Below, piece by piece: positions 1-7,669 of a stretch of 39,373 nucleotides of DNA. The notes beneath the pieces are model-generated. The model was not told the origin of the DNA, made no database searches, and was given only the letters and a program-made list of their open reading frames with translations. Within the stretch, counting starts at the first letter, position 1, and the number at the start of each line of letters is the position of its first letter. The stretch comes from Clostridia bacterium (GTDB lineage Bacteria; Bacillota; Clostridia; Oscillospirales; Acutalibacteraceae), in contig JAFSGH010000046.1 in the NCBI GenBank assembly GCA_017440965.1, positions 1-39,373 on the forward strand, read 5' to 3'. A program made the translations under genes and the position numbers.

Positions 1-5
1 CAACG

Positions 6-30
6 AAAAACAGTCCACCGGACTGTTTTT
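6..30. terminator. Symmetrical rho-independent terminator hairpin
   Basis: Perfect 11-bp inverted repeat (AAAAACAGTCC at 6-16, its complement at 20-30) around a 3-nt loop. It has A-runs on the left and T-runs on the right, so it could terminate transcription from either side. It probably ends a gene lying before the window. Confidence 0.75.
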
Positions 31-41
31 CTCCCCTTCTC

Positions 42-127
42 GCAATTGCAAGCTTGAGAGATTTCGCACTCTGCGCAGTGCCACAAGAGGCTCTGCCTCT
101 TGACACCGTGAGCTTTTGAAAAAGCTC
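42..127. repeat. Cluster of four short palindromes/hairpins in non-coding DNA
   Basis: Four inverted repeats follow one another: GCAATTGC (42-49), GCACT/AGTGC (66-81), AAGAGGC/GCCTCTT with loop TCT (85-101) and GAGCTTT/AAAGCTC with loop TGAA (110-127). No coding frame is convincing in 1-247. The last hairpin core, AGCTTTTGAAAAAGCT, recurs with one extra T and one extra A in the hairpin at 17274-17305, which suggests a dispersed intergenic element. Function unknown. Confidence 0.6.
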
Positions 128-211
128 AAGCAAAACTTTTCTCCGGCACTCCCGTGCCTACATCATTCCCCAACTTTCCGTGAAGAACCGATTTTATTGA
201 CAATAAAACAG

Positions 212-242
212 TGAGAGCCTTCCTGTATACGGAGGGCTCTCA
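212..242 (-). terminator. Terminator of the 248-1069 phosphoesterase gene
   Basis: A 12-bp stem with one G:T wobble (212-223 with 231-242) and a 7-nt loop lies five bases beyond the minus-strand stop codon. On the minus strand it is followed by a T-rich stretch, as expected for an intrinsic terminator. Confidence 0.75.
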
Positions 243-247
243 TTTAG

Positions 248-1069
248 TTAAATTAGTGTTATTTCGCGTGCGTTTCCTTTATCGCCGCGGTTCGTTACAT
301 ACTGAATAGTGCCGCCCGGGAGTATGCTTTCAAATCCGAAGTGGAGATGTCCTGTAAGAATTGCCTTGATGAGAGGCTCATTTGTTACAAACTCATAGAA
401 CAGCTTTGTTGATGCATAGGGCTCTGCCATATCGCCTATGACCTCAGGATGAAGAGTGCTGTCAGAATTAACAACACATATTTCACCGTGCCAGAAGTCG
501 TAGCTTTTTTTGTAAAGCTCATTCTCATATAAGGGGGCATGCATAAAAAGAATTATCGGATATCCCTTACGGACTTCTTTTTTTAGACGGATAAGCTGAC
601 CTTCCTCGACCTGATGATAAGAATCATCTATTCCGACAAAATTGACACCGCCCACAATACGCGAATTAAAAAATATATCAACTCCTAAACCGCCACCCAT
701 TTCCTGAAGGCTTGACATGCGGTAGGTCATATCCTCGGTCTTTCCGTCATATTTAGCATATTCGTGATTGCCCGCTATAAAAAGCAGCTTCTCATTTTTA
801 AGAAAATCGCGGGCAAATTCAAGGCAGGGCTTTGATATAAAATCGATAAGATCACCTGTATGCACGATTACATCACAGTGCTCTTCACCGTATGCCATCT
901 GCTCCTGAAGATACTGTAAGCTTGATCTTTCGTCCCTTTGCTTGCTTTGCCTTATCATTTCCTCACGGTCGTTGTCAGAGCAGAGCGGAAGATGAGAATC
1001 TGTTATATGAAGAATTTTAAGCGGTTTCTGAAGTCCGATTTCTAAGGTGTTTTTTTCAAGGTATATCAT
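248..1069 (-). CDS. Calcineurin-like metallophosphoesterase, cytosolic
   Basis: 273-residue protein of the calcineurin-like metallophosphoesterase superfamily, a two-metal hydrolase of phosphomono- or diesters. The ordered metal-binding motifs are visible: D24-S-H26 after a hydrophobic strand, GDLID at about 71-75, GNHE at 99-102, a later MHAP histidine, and GHLHFG near the C-terminus. No signal peptide or membrane segment is seen, so it is probably cytosolic. The start has only a weak upstream AGGG. It lies 68 nt after the exported PHP protein on the same strand, with no clear promoter of its own, so the two are probably co-transcribed and end at the 212-242 terminator. The substrate cannot be read from sequence; a nucleotide, cyclic nucleotide or phospholipid headgroup are all possible. 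Confidence 0.85.
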   Translation of the reverse strand: MIYLEKNTLEIGLQKPLKILHITDSHLPLCSDNDREEMIRQSKQRDERSSLQYLQEQMAYGEEHCDVIVHTGDLIDFISKPCLEFARDFLKNEKLLFIAGNHEYAKYDGKTEDMTYRMSSLQEMGGGLGVDIFFNSRIVGGVNFVGIDDSYHQVEEGQLIRLKKEVRKGYPIILFMHAPLYENELYKKSYDFWHGEICVVNSDSTLHPEVIGDMAEPYASTKLFYEFVTNEPLIKAILTGHLHFGFESILPGGTIQYVTNRGDKGNAREITLI

Positions 1070-1137
1070 ATTTTTTTCCCTGTGAAATATTATCTGTTCA
1101 TTTTTTATTGGAGATAAATGCGGTTATGTTAATATTT

Positions 1138-2523
1138 TTACCAGATGTGATTCCACAAAAGCTTCTTTATGATGGTGTTGATAACACCGTGACCAAAGGT
1201 TGCATTGTAAAAATCAACAAAGGCACGCATGAACATAGACAAATCGAAGGTTTTATAGACATCGGAAGTATATTCGACACCGTCTGCCAAGGTAACGAAG
1301 GGCTGAGAGTAGAGAATACCGCCGGGGCCCGTTATCTGAAAACGGACATATGAGCCGAGTACATCTTCATATTCGTTAAGATCAAGAGATGTAAGATCTG
1401 CACCCTCAGCAATTATATTGCCGTCGGATATCCACTGAACATTATTGAATTCGCTTCCCTCAAAGGAGATTGTGTCCGTTTCGTTATCTGTATATACCCT
1501 TGAAACTGCGGGAGGTAAATTGCCGGTGCCGTTGAAATCATCGCCGAGATAATATGTATCAACTCTTCCGACAGAAAACCATGCGCCGCTTCTCATACAT
1601 TCGTCAAAGGCATCCTTTGTAAGCTCCGGCATAAGCATCATTGTAAATGCCCAGTCGTTATCCTCGATATCGTGGGAATCTGAAAATGCAATACCGGGAA
1701 CATTTCTTCCCTGAGGTACTGTCAGCTTGAGGATCTGATCCCATATTACGGAGTCAAATTTTGTGCTGTTTACATCAAAGGCAACACAAGAATCATAATC
1801 AAGAAAGATATTTGCAAATTTGTTTGCATAATAAGGCTCGTATGCACGCCATTCATCCTCGTCGTTTCTGCCTACATATTCTCCTGTATGATCAAGGAAG
1901 GAATAACCGCCCTCTTTGTCGCAATCTCTTACAACGGATTCGAAATCACCGTAAACGCCCATTTTTGCCTGAACGCTTTTGCATCCGAAGGTGTTTATAT
2001 GACAGTCGTTAATGGGTGTTGCGCCGTTTGCTTCGCAGGAGCCTGTTATCTCCATCATACCGCCCAGCTCATATCCAAGCTGCTTTGCAAGGGCATCACG
2101 CTCGGCACTTTCGTAGGTTCCGTTGATGATAGCTTCTCTTTCTTCAGAGGTAAGAACAACAGGATCGCGCATTCCGGTACGGCTGAACTTAAAAAAGCGA
2201 TAGATAGGGACAGTCTGGGGAACTTCATCCCAAGGAGCTCCGAGAACTGCGTGATCGGAAATTGCAAGAATCTGATAACCGAGATCATAATGCTTTTTAA
2301 CACTGTCAGCAATTGTCTGATCAGCATCACTGGCATCGGTATGTGAGTGTAGAGATGCTTTATATTGCTTCCAGTTATCCCAATTAACAGTATCGTAGGG
2401 GCTCGTTATTGTATAGTTATACTGACCTTTGATGTCATCCGCGGCAAAAACTATCGGACTAAGACTCAAAAGAATGACCGCGCAAAGAGCTAAGGATATA
2501 ACCTTTTTAAGCTTTGATTTCAT
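1138..2523 (-). CDS. Exported PHP-domain phosphoesterase-like protein
   Basis: 461 residues. A classical signal peptide (KSKLKK, then a hydrophobic core ending VFA-A at about 27/28) indicates export. The mature part is a PHP (polymerase and histidinol phosphatase) domain: H59-S-H61-TD near the start, SDH at 89-91, a later DCH/DHT pair and FSDSHD. These are the histidine/aspartate ligands of the trinuclear metal site. After the PHP domain (to about residue 310) comes a beta-rich stretch resembling an Ig-like or jelly-roll module, then an amphipathic aromatic tail (FDLSMFMRAFVDFYNATFG and on to the end). Family members hydrolyse phosphoesters; the substrate is unknown. It sits between a 40-residue ORF upstream and a metallophosphoesterase downstream, so it may belong to an operon scavenging phosphate from organic phosphoesters (inference). 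Confidence 0.85.
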   Translation of the reverse strand: MKSKLKKVISLALCAVILLSLSPIVFAADDIKGQYNYTITSPYDTVNWDNWKQYKASLHSHTDASDADQTIADSVKKHYDLGYQILAISDHAVLGAPWDEVPQTVPIYRFFKFSRTGMRDPVVLTSEEREAIINGTYESAERDALAKQLGYELGGMMEITGSCEANGATPINDCHINTFGCKSVQAKMGVYGDFESVVRDCDKEGGYSFLDHTGEYVGRNDEDEWRAYEPYYANKFANIFLDYDSCVAFDVNSTKFDSVIWDQILKLTVPQGRNVPGIAFSDSHDIEDNDWAFTMMLMPELTKDAFDECMRSGAWFSVGRVDTYYLGDDFNGTGNLPPAVSRVYTDNETDTISFEGSEFNNVQWISDGNIIAEGADLTSLDLNEYEDVLGSYVRFQITGPGGILYSQPFVTLADGVEYTSDVYKTFDLSMFMRAFVDFYNATFGHGVINTIIKKLLWNHIW

Positions 2524-2571
2524 AGTTAAATTTCTCCTATATAAAAGAATTAAACAGAAAAGACAGGGCAG

Positions 2572-2694
2572 TTATCTTTTAAGCCCCGGGAAAAAAGTAC
2601 TGAGCTTTGCTATAAAGTCATACAGAATAAAATTGATTTTTGCAATAATATCTCTTAATATGAGGTTAGTGTCCTTTAATTCGATTTCAGGCAT
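2572..2694 (-). CDS. Small 40-residue amphipathic protein
   Basis: A short ORF begins MPEIELKDTN and ends in a helix-like stretch (IIAKINFILYDFIAKLSTFF, then PGLKR). An excellent ribosome binding site (AAGAAAGGTG at 2701-2710, 6 nt before ATG) picks this start over an in-frame ATG 24 codons upstream that lies on the promoter. A TTGACT-17-TAACAT promoter precedes it, and the exported PHP gene follows 48 nt downstream. Hydrophobic residues recur every three to four positions, which suggests a membrane-surface amphipathic helix. No known family is recognised. It could be a membrane-associated microprotein, a leader peptide for the PHP gene, or a toxin-like peptide. Confidence 0.6.
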   Translation of the reverse strand: MPEIELKDTNLILRDIIAKINFILYDFIAKLSTFFPGLKR

Positions 2695-2718
2695 AATGAT
2701 CACCTTTCTTAATAAAAT

Positions 2719-2732
2719 TATACAAATGTATA
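2719..2732. promoter_or_regulatory. Palindrome at predicted transcription start, possible operator
   Basis: TATAC-AAAT-GTATA inverted repeat lying between the -10 box and the ribosome binding site of the minus-strand small ORF, close to the predicted +1. Operator function is an inference from position only. Confidence 0.3.
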
Positions 2733-2737
2733 CTATT

Positions 2738-2766
2738 ATGTTAATAAAAATATCCTGTAAAGTCAA
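2738..2766 (-). promoter_or_regulatory. Sigma-A type promoter for small ORF/PHP/phosphoesterase operon
   Basis: Minus-strand -35 TTGACT (2761-2766), 17-nt spacer, -10 TAACAT (2738-2743), upstream of the small ORF at 2694. Confidence 0.6.
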
Positions 2767-2893
2767 TATATAATTGGCAATATTAACATAATTTTTTGGA
2801 TACGCTAAAAAAAATTCAACAATATGATGATAAAATATATGTTCCAGGTTTATTGTTCAGTTAATATAATTTGTTTTTTCAGAAAATGAATTG

Positions 2894-2922
2894 TTGACTA
2901 TTCAGCTGTAACTGATTATTAT
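2894..2922 (+). promoter_or_regulatory. Sigma-A type promoter for the 2946 phosphoesterase
   Basis: -35 TTGACT (2894-2899), 17-nt spacer, -10 TATTAT (2917-2922), followed by ribosome binding site GGAGGC (2934-2939) and ATG at 2946. It diverges from the minus-strand promoter 130 nt away. Nothing coding is visible between 2695 and 2945. Confidence 0.7.
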
Positions 2923-2945
2923 TGATTTGAAATGGAGGCAAGAAA

Positions 2946-4310
2946 ATGAAATATTTATTGCTTAAAATTAAAGCCGTTATCCTTTTATTATTAAAAATTA
3001 CAGGATTTGTACTCGGCTCAGTGGTATCATTACTTGCAGTGCTTTGCCTTATAACTCTTTGCTGGGGCGGAGTGCAGATGTCAAGGGGAGAGGTTACGGA
3101 TGCTCTTCCTTCGGTGGCATCGGATTTTGTTCCCGAAATAAGGCTTATTGTTTTTACCGATACGCATAATGAGAATGAAAATGTTGCCGATGCTATAGAT
3201 ACGGCTTATGCTCTTTTCGATAATGATGAGGTATACAGCGGTGTTGACGGCTTCTTCGGTCTCGGTGATTTTTCAAGCATCGGAACAGAGCCTGATTACA
3301 AGGCATACGCCGACACTCTGAATGAGCATGTAAGAGAAGAAACCGTATTGATAAATGTTCTCGGTAATCACGAATTCAAGCAGGATTACTATAAAGAGCT
3401 CTTTGAAAAATATTTCGGACACGAAATTAATACCGTAACTGAAATTAACGGCTTTACATGTATCGCTTTTTCAGGTGAACGATCCCTTACGGAATGGACA
3501 TTTACTCCCGGTAGTCTTAAATGGCTGAATGATGAGGTTCATAAGGCAGTTGAGAAGGCAGGAGACAAGCCTGTTTTTGTGTTTGAGCATCCGCATCCCT
3601 TTGGAACAGTTTACGGTAGCACTGTCTGGTGCACACCGCAGCTTAATCCCGTTTTTGCAGGTCATACTAATTTAATTAATTTCTCAGGACATTCACATTT
3701 CCCGATGAATGATCCGAGAAGTATAAATCAGAGCACATATACATCTGTTGGTGTCGGAGCAATGGCAAGATTTGAACTCGATGAAAACTTCATTCCCGGA
3801 CAGCATCCGGAGGGCTATGAGGATGCTGCTCAGTTCGCTGTTGTTGAAGCAGACAGTACGGGACGCGTCAGAATACGCGGATATGATCTTTTGTCAGATA
3901 CATATTTCTGTGATTATTTTATTGAAGATGTAAATGACCGTGATGCCTTCGCGTATACATATAAGAATATGAAGGCGCACGATACTGCTCCCGTATTCCC
4001 TGAAAACGCCGAAGCCGCAGTAAGTGTGACAGAAGACGGAAATTACAGAGTTTCCTTTACAAAGGCAGAAGTCGCAGACGGCTTTATCGTTCACGAATAT
4101 AAGGTAATTATCAAGGATGAAAGCGGAAAAGAGCTTTATAAGGATAATTTTGTTGCTCCGTATTATCTTATAAATGACAGTACATCCGAGGGCTTTACCG
4201 TTTCCAAGGATATTCTGGAAAGCGGAAAAGCATATACACTTACCGTAACAGCGGAAAGTGCCTATCATAAGCATTCAGAAGCAAAAATTATGACTTTTAC
4301 GGTACAGTAA
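2946..4310 (+). CDS. Membrane-anchored calcineurin-like metallophosphoesterase
   Basis: 454 residues. One long hydrophobic segment (about residues 8-40) acts as an uncleaved anchor or signal sequence and would place the enzyme outside the membrane. The phosphoesterase domain follows with D72-T-H74, GLGD (105-108), GNHE (140-143), HPHP (215-218) and GHSH (248-251), the complete set of two-metal ligands. From about residue 350 there is a beta-rich fibronectin-type-III-like module (PVFPENAEAAVSVTEDGNYRV onward) typical of extracellular enzymes. It is monocistronic: it has its own promoter and a strong terminator 9 nt past the stop. The substrate is unknown; it belongs to the same superfamily as the 248-1069 product but differs in localisation. 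Confidence 0.85.
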   Translation: MKYLLLKIKAVILLLLKITGFVLGSVVSLLAVLCLITLCWGGVQMSRGEVTDALPSVASDFVPEIRLIVFTDTHNENENVADAIDTAYALFDNDEVYSGVDGFFGLGDFSSIGTEPDYKAYADTLNEHVREETVLINVLGNHEFKQDYYKELFEKYFGHEINTVTEINGFTCIAFSGERSLTEWTFTPGSLKWLNDEVHKAVEKAGDKPVFVFEHPHPFGTVYGSTVWCTPQLNPVFAGHTNLINFSGHSHFPMNDPRSINQSTYTSVGVGAMARFELDENFIPGQHPEGYEDAAQFAVVEADSTGRVRIRGYDLLSDTYFCDYFIEDVNDRDAFAYTYKNMKAHDTAPVFPENAEAAVSVTEDGNYRVSFTKAEVADGFIVHEYKVIIKDESGKELYKDNFVAPYYLINDSTSEGFTVSKDILESGKAYTLTVTAESAYHKHSEAKIMTFTVQ

Positions 4311-4319
4311 ATAATACTA

Positions 4320-4359
4320 ACGGCTATAACCGTTTTTGGGTTATAGCCGTCATTTTTTT
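4320..4359 (+). terminator. Rho-independent terminator
   Basis: Perfect 12-bp stem (4320-4331 with 4339-4350), loop GTTTTTG, then CATTTTTTT. Directly after the 2946-4310 gene. Confidence 0.9.
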
Positions 4360-4477
4360 GTTGTTTTGAAATTTTTTGTATAAAATTTAATTTTCGGTAT
4401 TAGGATGCCAAGGCGTCATTTGTTTGTGAAAAATCAGAGCTTTTTGGTAAATATCATAAAAGCCGTATTACTGTAGG

Positions 4478-5359
4478 TTATCGGAGATAGGTGTTACAGT
4501 ATTCTATAAGAAGATCATTTGCAATTTCCTTGTTCTCCTTATCGCTTCCGAGATCGTGGTCGGAGTTAGGATAAGAATTTAGAATATGAGTTACACCGTA
4601 TTCAGTAAGCTTGTCGTTGAGAGAGACTGCATTGCTGTAAGGCACGATGCTGTCCTTCATACCGTGGTTTATTACAGTCGGTACAGTGTTTTCATTGACA
4701 TAGAAAAGGGGAGAGACCTTTTCAAGCTCTGATTTTGCAGTTGCCCTTTCAGCGTAGGTAAAAGTCTTGCCGCAGGCATAGGAAAAGAGTTTTGCTACAA
4801 ATTCCTCATCACCCATAGCATTGTTGATATAGAAATTCTCATCTGTAAGATCTGCAGGTCCGCTGTTGCTTACTACACACGCAGGTGTGATTGCTGCTGT
4901 TTCAGCTCTTGAATATGCATAAAGCAAGGACAGATGTCCGCCTGCCGAGTCACCGGTGAGAAGCACCTTGTTGATTTTTACGCCGTTTTCCTCGCCCTTT
5001 TGCCTGATGCATTCAAGTGCACGGTCGATATCATCAAGAATATCGTGGATGCTTACCTCTTCACTGATATAACGGTAATTTATTGAAGCTCCTGCAAGAC
5101 CGTAGCTGTCAGCTGCTGCCTTAACACCGTTTTTGTAGCTCTCCTTGTCGCCCATGATCCAGGCGCCGCCGTGAATGAAGAGAACAAGACCGATTTCACC
5201 GTCATTATCTTTAGGAATATTAAGGTCAAGCACCTGTCTTTCGTGCTCTCCGTAGGGGAGATTCCAATATTCAAAGTTTTTTGTTTCGTAATTGATGCCG
5301 AAAAGACTCGCAAAGAATGCAATTATCGACATGAAAAATGCAACGATTTTTTCCCACAT
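4478..5359 (-). CDS. Alpha/beta hydrolase (HSL/carboxylesterase type) with amphipathic N-terminus
   Basis: 293 residues from the chosen ATG. Hormone-sensitive-lipase-like signature: oxyanion-hole HGGAW (63-67), nucleophile elbow GDSAGGH with S138, acid in GMKDS and histidine in NSDHDLG. Expected to hydrolyse short acyl esters of a small molecule or polysaccharide. The N-terminal 21 residues are Phe-rich and amphipathic (IVAFFMSIIAFFASLFG), more like a membrane-surface helix than a cleaved signal. The start at 5359 is preferred because AAAGGTG (5369-5375) then lies 9 nt upstream; an in-frame ATG at 5368 overlaps that site, and a GTG at 5371 would start even further up. Single gene with its own promoter. 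Confidence 0.85.
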   Translation of the reverse strand: MWEKIVAFFMSIIAFFASLFGINYETKNFEYWNLPYGEHERQVLDLNIPKDNDGEIGLVLFIHGGAWIMGDKESYKNGVKAAADSYGLAGASINYRYISEEVSIHDILDDIDRALECIRQKGEENGVKINKVLLTGDSAGGHLSLLYAYSRAETAAITPACVVSNSGPADLTDENFYINNAMGDEEFVAKLFSYACGKTFTYAERATAKSELEKVSPLFYVNENTVPTVINHGMKDSIVPYSNAVSLNDKLTEYGVTHILNSYPNSDHDLGSDKENKEIANDLLIEYCNTYLR

Positions 5360-5409
5360 AAGATTCATCACCTTTCATTTTATACAGCAGAATATCTGCC
5401 GGCAGCTTT

Positions 5410-5438
5410 ATGGTATCATATCAATTTTTTTGTGTCAA
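5410..5438 (-). promoter_or_regulatory. Sigma-A type promoter for the alpha/beta hydrolase
   Basis: Minus-strand -35 TTGACA (5433-5438, consensus), 17-nt spacer, -10 TACCAT (5410-5415). The leader contains a CTGCCGGCAG palindrome. Confidence 0.55.
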
Positions 5439-5522
5439 TTATTTATGTTGACAAAGATAAGAAGGAAATTTTAGGTTTTTATTAACCGTTGAACGAAAAA
5501 TGTTTTTAAATATGCGGAGCGA

Positions 5523-7535
5523 TTATTCGGCAATATATGCACCGCGTGCATACAGTATCCATTTTGAGCGGTCAAGGGGATCAACACCGCGTCTGGGGGT
5601 TATATGCTCACAACCGTCACTTGCTTCTCTATAGCCGAAGAAATCCTGAGACAGCACTGCCTTTCCTGAGGACAAGGCTGTTAATTTTTCCGGAAAACTC
5701 ATGGATGCAGCAACGGGAACAATAGCCTCTATGAGTGTGTTTCCCGATTTTATTACGGGCGAGTCATATTCTCCTCTCATTTTAATTATCTCGGAAAAAA
5801 TCTTTCCCGAAAGCTCTTCAGGTGCAATAATGCGTATTTTCAGAAGAGGCTCAAGAATTGTAGTTCCCACATTGGAAAGCGCATTCATAAACGCCATAGG
5901 AGTGCATACAAAAAAATCAAGAGGATGTGTATGTATTGTGTGGTGCTCACCGCCTGTAAGAGTGCATCTGAAGTCTGTTACCTCCCAACCGTAAAGCCCT
6001 TGCTCAAGACATCTGTTAAAGGATGTGCGTATATGAGACTGATAACGGTAGTAGCACTGATCGTTAGGCAGTCTTCCGTGATAAGAAACGCCGTAGCCTC
6101 TCGGCATTGGCTCAATTTCGAATTCGACAACCGCCCAGCAGGGCTTCGGCATCGTATAGCTTGCGCGCCCCGAGCCTGCAGCAGAAGGAGTTTCCTTATA
6201 TATTACAGTCGGCGGAGAAAATGATGCTGAAATATCATATCTTTCTTTCAGAAGATTTGAAAGTATCTCAAGCTGAATCCTTCCCGTGGTACTTATAGTT
6301 ATATCCTTTTGTCCGTTTTCCCATTTTGCATCAATATACGGCTCTTCCTCCGATAATTCACTGAGTGCTGCCGCGAGCAACGGAAGCTTTAACGGATCTG
6401 CGTCCGACGGAGTGACCTTCACGCGTAAAAAGGGATTGACGAGATCAGCAGTGATATTTTTCAGAGGAGAACCGATAAAAAATCCGTTTTTTGCTGATGG
6501 GAGTCCGCAAACGGCAGCCACATCACCGCTTTTTATAAGTCCGATATCTGTGCTTTTTGCTCCGCAGAATTTTTTGATCTGTGTTACCTTTTCTTTGACA
6601 GGCTTTGGTTTTTCCTCTTCTATCGAATCGGTTACCTTTACCTGATTTCTTTCGGGAGCAAAGATTTCAATTTCATCTCTGTTCTCTATTTTTCCTCCGA
6701 AAAGGCGGACATGAGAAATCTTCCCCAAAGTCTTATCGTGCTCGATCTTGAATATGATACCGCTTAAAGATTCGGTCTGAAGTCTTTTTGAGTCAGGCAT
6801 AAATCTTACTAAGGTATCAGCAAGCTCCTTTATTCCGATAAAATATTTTGCACTGCCGAAAACAACGGGAGTGAGATTACAGGAGGAGATCTCTTTTCGG
6901 ACAATGCTTTCCGCTTTTTCTTTTGTCAGAAGTCGATCTTCAAGAAATGCCTGAGCCGCCTCATCGGAAATATCTGCAAGAGCTTCTGTTGCATTACTGC
7001 AAAAGCTGTTATCGTCCTGCTCTGACACCGTACAATCGGGCGTTCCTTCATTCTGAATATTGTTAAGGACAATAAGTGCTCCTGATGAAAGACTCTTAAG
7101 CTCTGCTATAACTTTTTCTGTATCCGAGCCTGCACGGTCAATTTTATTAATAAAAACAATTCTCGGCAGCTTTGCTTTATCGAGGGAGCGCAGTATATTT
7201 TCAGTATGTGCTCGTATTCCCTCGACTGCGGAAATTATAACTATAGCATAATCAAGAGCCGAAAGAGCACGCTCAACCTCGCCTGCAAAGTCTGTATGTC
7301 CCGGTGTATCAATAATATTTACGGTGGTTCCTTTCCATATGGCGGATGCCGTAGCTGTTCGCACTGATATGCCTCTTTGCTTTTCAACCGAAAGGCAGTC
7401 TGTTGCTGTAGTACCTGCATCTACACTTCCTGCATTTCTTATAACACCTGTCAGAAACAGCAGCTGCTCGGTGAGAGTTGTTTTGCCTGAGTCAACATGT
7501 GCCAGAATGCCGATATTATGAAAAATCTCTTCCAT
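5523..7535 (-). CDS. TetM/TetO-like translational GTPase (ribosomal protection protein family)
   Basis: 670 residues, near the usual length of tetracycline ribosomal protection proteins (about 640). EF-G-type GTPase motifs are intact: AHVDSGKTT (12-20), RGISV (54-58), DTPGH (76-80), NKID (130-133) and GSA (227-229). EF-G-like domains II to V follow, with domain IV/V signatures such as YGWEVTDF and ILEPLLKIRI. It should bind the ribosome in GTP form. The family's drug-displacing tip in domain IV, SPVS within YSPVSTPADF of TetM, aligns here with TIHT (533-536), while the following P-x-DF is kept, so tetracycline resistance is uncertain. ATG has a strong GGAGGAG site 7 nt upstream. Single gene, divergent from the MFS operon. 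Alternative call: uncharacterised chromosomal translation-factor GTPase. Confidence 0.85.
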   Translation of the reverse strand: MEEIFHNIGILAHVDSGKTTLTEQLLFLTGVIRNAGSVDAGTTATDCLSVEKQRGISVRTATASAIWKGTTVNIIDTPGHTDFAGEVERALSALDYAIVIISAVEGIRAHTENILRSLDKAKLPRIVFINKIDRAGSDTEKVIAELKSLSSGALIVLNNIQNEGTPDCTVSEQDDNSFCSNATEALADISDEAAQAFLEDRLLTKEKAESIVRKEISSCNLTPVVFGSAKYFIGIKELADTLVRFMPDSKRLQTESLSGIIFKIEHDKTLGKISHVRLFGGKIENRDEIEIFAPERNQVKVTDSIEEEKPKPVKEKVTQIKKFCGAKSTDIGLIKSGDVAAVCGLPSAKNGFFIGSPLKNITADLVNPFLRVKVTPSDADPLKLPLLAAALSELSEEEPYIDAKWENGQKDITISTTGRIQLEILSNLLKERYDISASFSPPTVIYKETPSAAGSGRASYTMPKPCWAVVEFEIEPMPRGYGVSYHGRLPNDQCYYRYQSHIRTSFNRCLEQGLYGWEVTDFRCTLTGGEHHTIHTHPLDFFVCTPMAFMNALSNVGTTILEPLLKIRIIAPEELSGKIFSEIIKMRGEYDSPVIKSGNTLIEAIVPVAASMSFPEKLTALSSGKAVLSQDFFGYREASDGCEHITPRRGVDPLDRSKWILYARGAYIAE

Positions 7536-7566
7536 TGAAGACTCCTCCGGGAAATCAATTTAATTC

Positions 7567-7595
7567 ATTATAGCATTTACATTCACTGTTTTCAA
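7567..7595 (-). promoter_or_regulatory. Sigma-A type promoter for the TetM-like GTPase
   Basis: Minus-strand -35 TTGAAA (7590-7595), 17-nt spacer, consensus -10 TATAAT (7567-7572). The -35 box lies in the left arm of the palindrome at 7590-7611. Confidence 0.7.
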
Positions 7596-7611
7596 CTTAT
7601 CATTGTTGAAA
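7590..7611. promoter_or_regulatory. Palindrome joining two divergent -35 boxes
   Basis: TTTCAAC (7590-7596) and GTTGAAA (7605-7611) form a perfect 7-bp inverted repeat with an 8-nt centre. Each arm contains the -35 box of one of the two divergent promoters, so a protein bound here would affect both. Confidence 0.4.
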
Positions 7612-7634
7612 TATGCATCTTATTATGATATCAT
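7606..7634 (+). promoter_or_regulatory. Sigma-A type promoter of the MFS-uxaBA-namZ operon
   Basis: -35 TTGAAA (7606-7611), 17-nt spacer, -10 TATCAT (7629-7634), followed by ribosome binding site CGGAGAT and ATG at 7670. Confidence 0.65.
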
Positions 7635-7669
7635 TAAAAAAATATAATATGTTCACACGGAGATAAAGA

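Noticed and set aside
1888..2346. Plus-strand 152-codon frame inside the PHP gene
   Set aside because: Antisense to a gene with clear catalytic motifs; it lacks a ribosome binding site and recognisable domains.
4360..4477. Possible small RNA or gene between the terminator and the alpha/beta hydrolase
   Set aside because: AT-rich, with no promoter-terminator pair or open frame that stands out.
5523..7535. Assigning a tet gene name to the TetM-like GTPase
   Set aside because: The domain IV tip differs from known resistance proteins, so a drug-resistance symbol would overstate the evidence.
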